Position numbers and translations under genes: made by a program. A stretch of 64,000 nucleotides of DNA from CAYFXE01 sp964347035 (GTDB taxonomy: Bacteria > Acidobacteriota > Aminicenantia > Aminicenantales > Aminicenantaceae). The stretch covers positions 6,134 to 70,133 of the forward strand of contig CAYFXE010000012.1 in the NCBI GenBank assembly GCA_964347035.1, read 5' to 3'. The notes below the pieces were generated by a model. The model made no database searches, was not told the origin of the DNA, and saw only the letters and a list, made by a program, of their open reading frames with translations. Positions 24,300 through 32,854 of the stretch are shown here, in pieces (positions within the stretch are counted from its first letter, which is position 1; each line of letters begins with the position of its first letter).

Positions 24300-26315
24300 T
24301 CACATGATATCCGCTCTTTTAATCCCCAATTTTTTCATGCGGCTCTGGAGGGTGGATGGTTTCAAGCTCAGGATCGAAGCGGCCCCTCTGGGTCCATAGA
24401 TTACTCCGCGTGTCTCCTTCAGAACCTCGAGAATATATTGCTTTTCATAATCCTGGAGAGACAAAAACTCGGATTTCTCCTTCTCGCGCGGCTCTTTGAT
24501 AAAATAAGCTTCGGGAATTTCCAAGTATTCGCCCTTGGTAAGGATCAATCCATGTTCGATGATATTCTGCAGCTCTCTGACATTCCCGGGCCAAGTATAT
24601 TCCCTGAAGAGCTGCATGGTTCGTTCTTCGATTTTAATAACCTTTTTTCCCAGCTTTCTCCCATACAGATCCAGATAATAGGCCGTCAGAATCGGGATGT
24701 CATCCTTTCTCTCGCGGAGAGGGTCAATCTCTATCGGAAAAACATTCAACCGGAAGAAAAGGTCCTGCCTGAACTTTTTCTCCGTTACTAAGAGAGCTAA
24801 ATCTCTGTTGGTGGCAGCCAGAAGCCGAACGTCGACTTTCAGTGTTTTCGAACTCCCCACCCGTTCAAATTCGCCGTCCTGGAGGACACGCAGCAGCATC
24901 GCCTGGGTCTCAAGTGGAAGGTCTCCTATCTCATCTAAAAATATGGTCGCATTATCGGCATACTCGAATCGGCCGATTCTTCTCTGGATAGCTCCGGTAA
25001 AAGCCCCCTTTTCATGACCAAAGAGCTCCGAGGTGATCAAACCTTCAGATAAAGCGGCACAGTTAACTTTGACCAATATCCTCTCATTCCTCGCACTGAG
25101 CTCGTGGATATATCGCGCCACCAGCTCTTTTCCCGTCCCGGTTTCCCCCTTGATGAGAACCGTTGTGTCGGTTGGGGCCACTTGCTGAATGGCTTTTTTC
25201 ACTTTCTGGATGGCCGGGCTAATCCCGATCATCTCTTCGAAGGGATACTCAGACTTTATCTCATCCTTGAGAATCAAGACTTCTTGATAATACCTGTTTT
25301 TCAAGGATTCAGTTTTAGCTTTGCTGACTCTTTCTTCTTCCAGTTGAAACCTGTCAGTCACATCCCGGAACGTCCCTCGGTAACCGACGATATGGCCGTC
25401 TCCTTTCTTGGCAGTGAGGGAAAATTCTAGGTGTCTTTTCTCTTTTCCCATCTGGAAAGAGAGTGTATAATTGTTGACTGTTCCCTGCTCATCGACGGAT
25501 TCTATGAATTTATCCCATTCCTCCTTCGGAAGGCTTAAGGCACTTATCATGATTTCCTCATCCAGGAGTGTTTGCGGGGATGAGTATCCAAGCAGCTTGG
25601 CTCCCTGATCATTTATCTGGAGAAAAGAACCTTTGGTGTCCAGCTCTAAAATTCCAATGGAAGTCGAATTGAATAAATCGAGGAGCTGCTGTTTCGACTC
25701 ATTCAATTCCGTGTAAAGCTGGGCGTTTTGAATCGCAATTCCTATCTGGGAGCCGACTTTTTCTAAAAACTGAACTTTCTTGAGAGGAAAAAGATTCTCC
25801 TTCTCATCCGATAGATATAACTCGGCGATGACCTTTTTCTTGATCTTGATCGGAATGATCGCCACAGAATTATAGCCCATCCTGTGACACACATCCCGCA
25901 GTGTCCTTTCGGCCACATGTGGATGTCTTCTCTTTATCTCATCCGTTACTGCCCCCATCGAATTCGCAAAGAACGATCCGTGTTCGCTGATAAAGGGCAG
26001 CGATGGGTCCACATCACTTCTAGCCACGTATCCGCAGAGGCAGTCCTTCATGGTGATCCAGTGCTCAGACTCTAAGAATTCCTTCTCGAGACCTAGAGAT
26101 GCATAAATCGGGATATTCCCTTTAGAGTCGATGAGTCGGATGGCCAGATGACCGCAACCACTCACTTTTTTTAGAATACCGAGGATATCGTTAAGGGTTG
26201 TCTTGAGGTCAGCCAGTTGGGTGATCTTTTCAGACAACAATGAGAAGAAATCAAATTTTTTAGAGAGATCGTAGTACAAGTCATCTATGTTGTCTAAGCC
26301 TGATTTTTTCCCCAA
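24300..26315 (-). CDS. Sigma-54-dependent regulator, GAF-PAS-AAA+-HTH
   Basis: 671-residue enhancer-binding protein of the FhlA/NorR style. The N terminus (to about 210) is a GAF-type sensor with a Cys in MKDCLCGYVARSD. Residues about 212-330 form a PAS domain (LFNSTSIGILELDTKGSF). The AAA+ domain has Walker A GETGTGKE, the sigma-54 contact motif GAFTGA (HEKGAFTGAIQRR), Walker B FLDEIGDLP and the R-finger region. The C-terminal Fis-type helix-turn-helix is GAASILSLKPSTLQSRMKKL. It lacks a response-regulator receiver, so the signal is probably a small ligand or redox state. The likely target is the downstream kor-isc cluster. Confidence 0.93.
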   Translation of the reverse strand: MGKKSGLDNIDDLYYDLSKKFDFFSLLSEKITQLADLKTTLNDILGILKKVSGCGHLAIRLIDSKGNIPIYASLGLEKEFLESEHWITMKDCLCGYVARSDVDPSLPFISEHGSFFANSMGAVTDEIKRRHPHVAERTLRDVCHRMGYNSVAIIPIKIKKKVIAELYLSDEKENLFPLKKVQFLEKVGSQIGIAIQNAQLYTELNESKQQLLDLFNSTSIGILELDTKGSFLQINDQGAKLLGYSSPQTLLDEEIMISALSLPKEEWDKFIESVDEQGTVNNYTLSFQMGKEKRHLEFSLTAKKGDGHIVGYRGTFRDVTDRFQLEEERVSKAKTESLKNRYYQEVLILKDEIKSEYPFEEMIGISPAIQKVKKAIQQVAPTDTTVLIKGETGTGKELVARYIHELSARNERILVKVNCAALSEGLITSELFGHEKGAFTGAIQRRIGRFEYADNATIFLDEIGDLPLETQAMLLRVLQDGEFERVGSSKTLKVDVRLLAATNRDLALLVTEKKFRQDLFFRLNVFPIEIDPLRERKDDIPILTAYYLDLYGRKLGKKVIKIEERTMQLFREYTWPGNVRELQNIIEHGLILTKGEYLEIPEAYFIKEPREKEKSEFLSLQDYEKQYILEVLKETRGVIYGPRGAASILSLKPSTLQSRMKKLGIKRADIM

Positions 26316-26328
26316 CTCTTTTACCCTA

Positions 26329-26344
26329 AGAAGAAAATTCTTCT
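26329..26344. promoter_or_regulatory. Palindrome upstream of the sigma-54 activator gene
   Basis: AGAAGAAAATTCTTCT has perfect 7-base arms and lies 14 bp before the activator start codon. A second palindrome, GAATATCAAATATTC, lies about 90 bp further upstream. They may be operators or chance AT-rich symmetry. Confidence 0.25.
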
Positions 26345-26482
26345 GTTTTGGTCTTTTTTGAAGGCCTCTGGAGTTTCTCGTCCCCTTAGAGGGAATTATT
26401 CCTCATAACAAGACGATTGTAAAAAAAAACAGAATGCGAATATCAAATATTCTGTATTGGTTGATGAGTAGGATATCTTGAA

Positions 26483-26731
26483 TTAAGCTTTCTTTCTTGT
26501 GGCTTTCTTTTTTACCGTCCTCTTCTTCTTCATCGGCTTTTCACAGCAGATAAACACATGCTCCGAGGCACATCCACACACTTCATCCACGATGATCCTA
26601 TACCCGCAAATACCGCATTCATAGTTCTGACCTTTTTTTGGCTTGGTGACTCTTTTCTTAGCGGGGGCTTTTTTGGCTGCCGTCTTAACTTTAGTCTTGG
26701 TGGGCTTCTTCGTTGCTTTTTTTACTGGCAT
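26483..26731 (-). CDS. Lysine-rich histone-H1-like protein with a desulforedoxin-like core
   Basis: 82 residues. The N-terminal 35 are Lys/Ala/Thr/Pro-rich repeats (KKATKKPTKTKVKTAAKKAP) like bacterial H1-type nucleoid proteins, and the last 15 are also basic (KKKRTVKKKATRKKA). Between them lies a compact Cys module: CGICGYRIIVDEVCGCASEH followed by CCEKPM. It matches desulforedoxin (YxCxxCG...CCxxPM), which binds Fe(Cys)4, with two extra cysteines. A DNA- or RNA-binding protein with a metal or redox centre is suggested. It stands alone between the activator gene and alr, same strand. Confidence 0.7.
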   Translation of the reverse strand: MPVKKATKKPTKTKVKTAAKKAPAKKRVTKPKKGQNYECGICGYRIIVDEVCGCASEHVFICCEKPMKKKRTVKKKATRKKA

Positions 26732-26813
26732 TCGTTACCTCCGATTCATTAATTCGAATCCTGTAGGATTATATATATTTATCATTTAAGATATTTTAAG
26801 TCAATGTTCGAGA

Positions 26814-26884
26814 TCAGGCTTCATCGTGAAGGAAAGTAATGAACTTAAACATTGCTCGAGGCCTACCTAGATAATGAAGCCTGA
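26814..26884. repeat. REP/MITE-like inverted repeat 2 (TCAGGCTTCAT arms)
   Basis: Perfect 11-base arms, TCAGGCTTCAT (26814-26824) and its complement (26874-26884), with the right arm extended by CCCC. The inner flank ATCGTGAAG is shared with the right arm of the element at 44.1 kb, so the two are homologous copies. It lies just past the 3' end of alr. Confidence 0.7.
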
Positions 26885-26898
26885 CCCCAGGCTTTTTT

Positions 26899-28077
26899 TC
26901 AGACGATAACCCTTGGAATATGAGGAGCAACCCCTGATATAATTTCATAATTGATCGTGCCAACAAGGGAAGCTAGATGGTCAGCAGATATCACTTCATC
27001 TCCATCTTGGCCGATGAGTGTGACCTCATCCTCGAGACTAATTCCAGGAGTCTCCGTCACATCCACCATGATGAAATTCATGGCTACTCGGCCGCGGAGA
27101 GGAGATCTCGTTCCTTTTATCAAAACATAAGAGGAATTCGAGAGAGCTCGTCTGTACCCATCCGAGTAACCCACAGGGAGGACAGCGAGAAGGGTCTCCC
27201 GATTTGTTCTGTATGTGCAACCATAGCCGATAAAGGCTCCCTTGGGAACTTTTTTTATCTGAGCAATCTTTGTTCTCCAGGAAAGAACTGGTTTCAAACG
27301 TAGAGGCTGTGGATCACGGAGCAGACTGGACAGATATGTCTCCTTCGAAGGCCAAAGGCCATACATTCCTATTCCTACTCGCACCATATCAAAATAGGTT
27401 TCCGGAAAAAGGATGGTCGAGGCTGAACACGACATGTGTTTGAGAGGAATTCCGATCTTGCTTTTTTCGAGGATTCTGCGAATACGCTGGAAGTTTTCCA
27501 ATTGGACTTTGGCATAGGTATGATCCGTCGTATCTTCGATATTGGCAAAGTGAGAGGAGAGTCCTTCAATAACCAGTTCAGGGAACTCTTGTATTCTGTT
27601 GATGAAGGAGAAAAGGTCCTCCTCCCTGATACCTTGCCGGTAAGTGCCTGTTTCTATCTTCAGATGAAGATAGGCCTTTTTTTTCAGAACACGTGAGGCC
27701 TGAGCCAAACGATCGACTGTCTCCAGGTTGTATACGGTTAAACGGAGGTTGTGAACCAAAGCCTCCTCCAATCCATGGATGGGGATGTAGCCGAGCACAA
27801 GGATCGGACAGTCGATTCCGCCTTGGCGCAGGATGATTCCTTCTTCAAGAGAATTTACTCCCAACCAGTCAATACCTTCCCTCAGAGCCGTCCGTGAGAT
27901 TTCGAGAATTCCATGCCCGTAGGCGTTCGCCTTAACGACAGCCAACATCTTCTTCTTCCCGATCAATCTTCGGAACATACCGAGGTTGTGCACAAGGGCC
28001 GCACTGTCGATTTCCACCCACTGGAGATACTTTTTGCCTTCGAATTCCGTTTCTTTCTTTTGCTGTCTATCTTGCAT
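26899..28077 (-). CDS. alr: Alanine racemase
   Basis: PLP enzyme making D-alanine for peptidoglycan. 392 residues. The PLP lysine lies in MLAVVKANAYGHG (near residue 48) and the second catalytic Tyr in FIGYGCTYRTNRETL. The C-terminal domain includes MNFIMVDVTETPGISLEDEV and NYEIISGVAPHIPRV, as expected. The start at 28077 (MQDRQQKKETEF) adds a charged lead to the family-like WVEIDSAALVHNL; no better start is obvious. It is downstream of purA on the same strand with 114 bp between. Confidence 0.95.
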   Translation of the reverse strand: MQDRQQKKETEFEGKKYLQWVEIDSAALVHNLGMFRRLIGKKKMLAVVKANAYGHGILEISRTALREGIDWLGVNSLEEGIILRQGGIDCPILVLGYIPIHGLEEALVHNLRLTVYNLETVDRLAQASRVLKKKAYLHLKIETGTYRQGIREEDLFSFINRIQEFPELVIEGLSSHFANIEDTTDHTYAKVQLENFQRIRRILEKSKIGIPLKHMSCSASTILFPETYFDMVRVGIGMYGLWPSKETYLSSLLRDPQPLRLKPVLSWRTKIAQIKKVPKGAFIGYGCTYRTNRETLLAVLPVGYSDGYRRALSNSSYVLIKGTRSPLRGRVAMNFIMVDVTETPGISLEDEVTLIGQDGDEVISADHLASLVGTINYEIISGVAPHIPRVIV

Positions 28078-28191
28078 GGTATCTCCTCATCAGCACTCAA
28101 AACTGTTCACAAGTATTGAGGCTAGAGCTCTGGATGTCTTTGTCAGAATTAGGTTCCAGCGACCGAAACAGATTCCGGAGAAAATTCAGGA

Positions 28192-29514
28192 TTAGAGTTC
28201 AGCTTCTATCTTTTCTAAGTCGAGCCACGGCCTCAAATCTTCTTTCCTGAAGACAGTGTCTTTTCTTTCCATACCCGTAGATACCAGGACCACTCGTGCC
28301 TCGATAAGATCTTCGATGGTTTTGATGTAGTCTTTAAAGCCTTCAGGAAAGTCTGAAAATGCCTTCAAATCGCTTATCGGTCCCTCCCATCCTCTGACTT
28401 TCTTGTATTCGGGAACCACCTCGTTCAGAATCCAACTCTCGGTGGGAAAATGGCGCAAGAGGTCTTGTTTATATCTGTAACCAACACAGATCATCATCTC
28501 CTCGAAACCATCAAGGACATCGGGCTTAGTCATGGCGATCTTCTGAATCCCGTTGACCCGGCAGGCATAAGAAACCGCAACCGCATCAAACCAGCCACAT
28601 CTGCGCGGACGACCCGTCGTGGCTCCAAATTCATTCCCTCTCTGGAGGAGGATTTTTCCTGCTTCCTCAAAAATCTCGGTCGGAAAAGGGCCCTCGCCAA
28701 CTCGAGTGGTGTACGCCTTGGTCACTCCCAAGACCGAGTGGATCTTATCTGGACTCACTCCCAATCCCGTCGAGACACCGCCAACGGTGGAATTGGATGA
28801 GGTTACGTAAGGGTATGTACCATGGTCAACATCAAGAAGCGTTCCCTGGGCTCCTTCGAAGAGAACGGACTGATCATCCTTCATTTTCTCATCGAGGAGG
28901 AGGGAAACATCTTTTATGTAATTCTTGATTCGAGAGGCATAACGGTTGTATTGTTCAAAGACTTCTTTGGGGCTGAGTTGGGAAACCCCTTGTGCTTTGA
29001 GATAAATATTTTTTTCTTCAACGTTATCTTGTATCTTCTCCTCGAGGACAGTTAAATCCAAAAGGTCTCCGGCTTTAATTCCCCTCCGAGCGGCCTTATC
29101 CTCATAGCAGGGCCCGATTCCCCTGAGAGTGGTCCCAATTCTCTTGGCCCCCCTTCTCTCTTCACTCATCCTCTCCATCAAAGAGTGATACGGCATGATG
29201 AGGTGAGCGTCTTTACTTATGGCGATGTTGTCGTCAATCTCGATTCCATAACTCTCTAATTCGGTGATTTCGTCCAACAGGGCTTTGGGATGAACGACCA
29301 CACCGTTGCCGATGACACATAGCTTTCCTGGCCGTAGAATTCCTGAAGGGATCAGATGCAGGATGATTTTTCTCCCTTCAACAATGACTGTGTGCCCAGC
29401 ATTATGTCCACCCTGGTATCGCGCGATGATATCGAATGAAGGCGTGATTAAATCAATAATCTTACCTTTTCCTTCATCACCCCATTGTGTCCCGATGACA
29501 AGCAAATTGGCCAT
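28192..29514 (-). CDS. purA: Adenylosuccinate synthetase
   Basis: GTP-dependent conversion of IMP and aspartate to adenylosuccinate, the first committed step to AMP. 440 residues, the typical size. The N-terminal P-loop is VIGTQWGDEGKGKIIDLI, and the catalytic His follows in YQGGHNAGHTV. Also present are RGIGPCYEDKAARRGI, EGAQGTLLDVDHGTYPYVTS and the GTP base-recognition end VVLVSTGMERKDTV. It is monocistronic or loosely linked to alr. Confidence 0.96.
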   Translation of the reverse strand: MANLLVIGTQWGDEGKGKIIDLITPSFDIIARYQGGHNAGHTVIVEGRKIILHLIPSGILRPGKLCVIGNGVVVHPKALLDEITELESYGIEIDDNIAISKDAHLIMPYHSLMERMSEERRGAKRIGTTLRGIGPCYEDKAARRGIKAGDLLDLTVLEEKIQDNVEEKNIYLKAQGVSQLSPKEVFEQYNRYASRIKNYIKDVSLLLDEKMKDDQSVLFEGAQGTLLDVDHGTYPYVTSSNSTVGGVSTGLGVSPDKIHSVLGVTKAYTTRVGEGPFPTEIFEEAGKILLQRGNEFGATTGRPRRCGWFDAVAVSYACRVNGIQKIAMTKPDVLDGFEEMMICVGYRYKQDLLRHFPTESWILNEVVPEYKKVRGWEGPISDLKAFSDFPEGFKDYIKTIEDLIEARVVLVSTGMERKDTVFRKEDLRPWLDLEKIEAEL

Positions 29515-29603
29515 AAAAATCCTCTAGGAGAATAAATCTCAGATTTGGAGAAAGACGCCGTTTTGAGACAGAATTTTATCAGAAGCCTTATCCGAAAACA
29601 AGG

Positions 29604-30608
29604 CTAAAAATTCAAGGCCAACTGGAAGAGGAAGAGATTGTTCTTGATCTCCGTCTCCTTCTCTCGATTCCACTCGTATTCTATTTTAAAAACGATATTG
29701 GCAGTCGCAAAGTAGACTACCCCAAATGTCCATCGAGTCTTATCCTCATTAATCCCTTCTCCCCCAAAATTTGGGCGAAATCCCTGTCCATGATAAGCAT
29801 CTCGGTAGATGAGCCTTTGATAGCTACCGACAGGACGCAGCTGCCCCATATCAAATGCAGTTTGGATAAAATACCCCTCGCCCTTTCCCTTGGGAAAGTC
29901 AGCATTATTGTTGATATCAGCTTGAGCATACTCAGCCAAAATATAAAAGCCCTCAGCAGCCCAGCTGATATCAATGCCCTTGAGGATGAGGTTTCTCTCG
30001 TTTGTATCGTCATACCGGCCTGTATAATAGGAAAAAGCTGCTTCGAGGGCCTGGCTGAGCGAGAGACCGACTCTCCCTCCTTTTCCTTTATCCTTATTGT
30101 TGTCTTTAAACTGCTGACCTTCGCTTAATCTTGGCCCTTCACTCAATCCATTTCCCAGGTAGGCTGAGTAAAAAAATCCCCGCCATCTCCCTTCGACGAG
30201 GAGACCAATGTCTCGCCAGCTTATGGGATACAGATTCTCGACAGGAAGAGGCGCTCTCACCAGTGCAGTCTGATATGGTCTGTTGGAGGTGTTGTAGCGT
30301 CCGAAGGGAACAAGATAAAGCCCGAGTTTCAGGGAAAAGGTTTGGGAGGGCCTGACTCCTAGATAGGCCTGCTCCATTTCCAGTCGAGTCTCATCCCGAA
30401 ATCTGACTTCAGCCAGATAATCCACGTTAGGGGTCATATCTCCAGAAAAGACGAGCCCCAAAAGAGAGTTCTGGAATGTTCCCTGGGAGGCGAAACTGTC
30501 CTTCTGTCCCTTCAAAAAATCGAAGGAAAGGTAGCCGTTGATTTCACCGTGAACCTGGGGTACGAAGATAACTAAAGCAAGAAGAAAAAGGTAACTCGTG
30601 AATTTCAT
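29604..30608 (-). CDS. Outer-membrane porin-like beta-barrel protein
   Basis: 334 residues with a clear signal peptide (KFTSYLFLLALVIFVPQVHG). The body is rich in alternating strands, including the porin O/P-like segment LKLGLYLVPFGRYNTSNRP and QAYLGVRPSQTFSLKLGLY. It ends FLFQLALNF with the terminal Phe typical of outer-membrane barrels. Cargo is unknown. Its start overlaps the stop of the rubredoxin-reductase-like gene by 4 bp, an odd partnership for a porin that suggests shared regulation in the oxidative-stress operon. Confidence 0.8.
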   Translation of the reverse strand: MKFTSYLFLLALVIFVPQVHGEINGYLSFDFLKGQKDSFASQGTFQNSLLGLVFSGDMTPNVDYLAEVRFRDETRLEMEQAYLGVRPSQTFSLKLGLYLVPFGRYNTSNRPYQTALVRAPLPVENLYPISWRDIGLLVEGRWRGFFYSAYLGNGLSEGPRLSEGQQFKDNNKDKGKGGRVGLSLSQALEAAFSYYTGRYDDTNERNLILKGIDISWAAEGFYILAEYAQADINNNADFPKGKGEGYFIQTAFDMGQLRPVGSYQRLIYRDAYHGQGFRPNFGGEGINEDKTRWTFGVVYFATANIVFKIEYEWNREKETEIKNNLFLFQLALNF

Positions 30609-31807
30609 AAAACCGAAAAGTCAAAATCGTCTTCCAGCAGAGCGCTCTTCCATTTCTCCACGTTGATCTCCTGCGAAATGAGGCGAGTGATCCCATCCAC
30701 GCCTTTCTTGGTTCCCATCCAGATGGCACCAACGATCTTCCCATCCTGACACACCAATTTCTTGTATACTCCCTCATCTCTTCTTTCTTGACGAATTTCC
30801 TCAAGAGTGCCTTGTTCAGGATTGACCAATCCGATGGAGGTGACATACAAGCCTACGACTTTCAAGGTATTCGAAGGAACGGTATTGATGTATCTTTTCT
30901 GTTTCCCCATGATATTGGATGCCGCCACTCGAGCCTGATCGAAGGAGGCAGGAATGATTCCCCAAATCTGACCGTTGTGCTGGATGTTGTCTCCGGCCGC
31001 AAAGATGTGAGAATCACTCGTTTGGAGGAAATCATTGACCACGATTCCCCTATCAGTCTCCAATCCCGCTTCTTTGGCCAAACCAATCTCGGGCCTTATT
31101 CCAGCCGCCACGATAGCCACGTCCGCTTGGATCCCGCTCCCGCCTTTAAATCTTAGACCCTCGACGGACTCCTGGCCCAGGACCTCCTCTGTCGCTATCC
31201 CCAAATGAACTTTAATCCCCATATTTTCAATCTGCGCCTTCAACAAAGAAGCGCCTTGACTGTCAAGCTGACGGGGCAGCAGACGGTCAAAAAACTCCAC
31301 GACTTCGACCTCTACTCCTCTTGATTTAACGGCTCGAGCAATTTCTAATCCTAGTAGACCTCCCCCGATCAGAACGACTTTCTCATGATCTTCGAGATAG
31401 TCAATGATTTCATAGGCATCATCCAGAGTTCTGAGGGTAAACACTCCTCTCTTATCCGCTCCATTGAAAGGGGGAATAGAGGGAAAAGACCCTGTGGCCA
31501 TGATCAGCACATCGTATTCCTCTCTCTCTCCTTCTTCAACTTCGACCTGCCTAGACTCTGGTAAAATTTTGGTCACAGAGTTCTCCAAATGGACCTGGAT
31601 CTTCTGATCTTCATACCATTTTTTAGGGAAAGCGAAAAGTCGCTCAAGGGGGATATTTCCAGCTAAAAATTCTATGAGGTTAGGACGTGGATAATAGTTA
31701 TACCTTTCTGAAGCGAAGATATCTATCTCGACAGACTTGTCCACATCCCGGAGCGTTTTTGCAGAGATGACTCCAGCCAGTCCGTTCCCGATGATGACGA
31801 TTCTCAT
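30605..31807 (-). CDS. NAD(P)/FAD-dependent oxidoreductase, rubredoxin-reductase-like
   Basis: About 400-residue pyridine-nucleotide disulfide oxidoreductase-class II flavoprotein. The FAD motif is MRIVIIGNGLAGVISAKTLR, the NAD(P) motif is VVLIGGGLLGLEIARAVKSR and the second FAD contact is SHIFAAGDNIQHNGQ. No redox CxxC is present, as in NADH:rubredoxin reductases and the NirB N terminus. It is encoded 24 bp after a rubredoxin gene, so reduction of that rubredoxin is the simplest role. The ATG at 31807 is preferred over an upstream TTG at 31816. A C-terminal SCP2-like or BFD domain is absent. Confidence 0.88.
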   Translation of the reverse strand: MRIVIIGNGLAGVISAKTLRDVDKSVEIDIFASERYNYYPRPNLIEFLAGNIPLERLFAFPKKWYEDQKIQVHLENSVTKILPESRQVEVEEGEREEYDVLIMATGSFPSIPPFNGADKRGVFTLRTLDDAYEIIDYLEDHEKVVLIGGGLLGLEIARAVKSRGVEVEVVEFFDRLLPRQLDSQGASLLKAQIENMGIKVHLGIATEEVLGQESVEGLRFKGGSGIQADVAIVAAGIRPEIGLAKEAGLETDRGIVVNDFLQTSDSHIFAAGDNIQHNGQIWGIIPASFDQARVAASNIMGKQKRYINTVPSNTLKVVGLYVTSIGLVNPEQGTLEEIRQERRDEGVYKKLVCQDGKIVGAIWMGTKKGVDGITRLISQEINVEKWKSALLEDDFDFSVL

Positions 31808-31831
31808 CACAGACAAGGCCTCTTGAAAAAT

Positions 31832-31993
31832 CTAACTCATCTTTTGAAAAAACTCTTTCCCGACTCCGCATTGTGGACAGACCCAATCTTCGGGTAAATC
31901 TTCGAATGCCGTGCCTGGCGCAATCCCGTTATCCGGATCTCCGTTATCAGGGTCGTAGACAAATCCACAGGCGGTGCATTCCCATTTTTCCAT
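31832..31993 (-). CDS. rd: Rubredoxin
   Basis: 53-residue Fe(Cys)4 electron carrier. It shows both knuckles, CTACGFVYDP and CPQCGVGKEFF, and the typical acidic middle with GTAFEDLPEDWVCP. The ATG at 31993 (MEKWEC) has AGGAG 7 bases upstream; an in-frame frame extends further but lacks a ribosome site. It lies between the rubrerythrin-like gene and the rubredoxin reductase-like gene, forming an NADH to rubredoxin to rubrerythrin chain. Confidence 0.97.
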   Translation of the reverse strand: MEKWECTACGFVYDPDNGDPDNGIAPGTAFEDLPEDWVCPQCGVGKEFFQKMS

Positions 31994-32031
31994 CGTCATA
32001 CTCCTTTTTATGTTTTCCGTGGCAGCATAAA

Positions 32032-32484
32032 TCAATCCCACTCCATTACGTGTTTTTCGTACTCCTCTTCCAGTTTCAACTTGTGTGTTCTTTCCTGTTC
32101 AATCAGGAACTCGAACAATTTCTTAAGCTCTTCACTCCCAGCCCTCTGGCCCATCTCTGTGTAGAGCTCGACGGCTTTCTGTTCCTTTTTAGCGGCAAAG
32201 ATCAGAAGGTCTTGGAAGGTCATCTCGGCTCCAAGGGGCTCCTCAATCAAATAATCGCTGATTTTTAAATCAGTCACCTCGTGTATCTCTAATGATTCGA
32301 TCTCATCGAGGTTGATATTCTCGAGAAGATTCTTGTGGTTCCTCTCTTCTTCCTGAAGCTCGGCCAATAATTTTTCGAGCCCGGGTGTTTTGGCTATTTC
32401 CCGCATTTTTCTGTAGCCTTCGATCGCCTCTTCTTCTCTTTTTATAGCGAAGTCGAGGATGTCCTGAAAATTTGTGAATTCCAT
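32032..32484 (-). CDS. Rubrerythrin-like ferritin-family protein (no rubredoxin domain)
   Basis: 150 residues with two similar helical halves, each bearing diiron-type patterns: LDFAIKREEEAIEGYRKM with LQEEERNHKNLLENI, and LIFAAKKEQKAVELYTEM with LIEQERTHKLKLEEEY. The Glu...ExxH layout is that of the rubrerythrin diiron site. It lacks the rubredoxin tail, which may be supplied by the separate rubredoxin encoded 38 bp downstream. Function is probably peroxide or iron handling. Confidence 0.88.
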   Translation of the reverse strand: MEFTNFQDILDFAIKREEEAIEGYRKMREIAKTPGLEKLLAELQEEERNHKNLLENINLDEIESLEIHEVTDLKISDYLIEEPLGAEMTFQDLLIFAAKKEQKAVELYTEMGQRAGSEELKKLFEFLIEQERTHKLKLEEEYEKHVMEWD

Positions 32485-32519
32485 ATCCCCTCCTTTCCTG
32501 ATTTTCCTGGACGAAATAT

Positions 32520-32639
32520 TTATTCTTCTTTGAGGTTCATCGGTTGATCACAACACACCAAAGTGCCCACTCCGGATTTCAGTACTGTGACTTCCTGACC
32601 ACAGAGAGCACACACGTATGTCTTACCTTCTTCTGCCAT
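32520..32639 (-). CDS. Desulforedoxin-like mini-protein (39 aa)
   Basis: Short ORF of 39 residues beginning MAEEGKTYVCALCGQEVTVL and ending CCDQPMNLKEE. Cysteines at 10, 13, 29 and 30 reproduce the desulforedoxin CxxC...CC centre and the trailing PM is conserved. AAGGAG lies about 10 bases before the ATG. It is 35 bp upstream of the rubrerythrin-like gene and on the same strand, so it is probably the first gene of the five-gene redox operon. It would bind one iron per chain and probably dimerise. Confidence 0.88.
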   Translation of the reverse strand: MAEEGKTYVCALCGQEVTVLKSGVGTLVCCDQPMNLKEE

Positions 32640-32776
32640 GATGTTTTTTCTCCTTCTGAAACATCAAAAATGATGACTTAAGAAATTGCAAATAAAAATG
32701 AAATCCCATTATAATGGAACTCTATCACTGTTGCAATGACCTTTAAAGCAGGAATGTTTTCAAATCTCGAAAAACA

Positions 32777-32805
32777 TTTACCCCTGAGCAGTGTGTTCAT
32801 ATAGA
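32777..32805 (+). promoter_or_regulatory. Sigma-70-type promoter candidate for gdhA
   Basis: TTTACC, a 17-base spacer, then TATAGA lie about 50 bp upstream of the gdhA ATG. The match is four of six in each box, so this is a modest candidate. A symmetric CCATTATAATGG at 32706-32717 contains a -10 hexamer and may serve the divergent redox operon. Confidence 0.35.
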
Positions 32806-32854
32806 GAAAAAAGACAGACTAAATGATCCCATAAAAAATCCTCAGGAGGAGAGC

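Noticed and set aside
31250..31270. CTTGACTGTCAAG palindrome with a -35-like TTGAC
   Set aside because: It is inside the flavoprotein coding region and has no matching -10.
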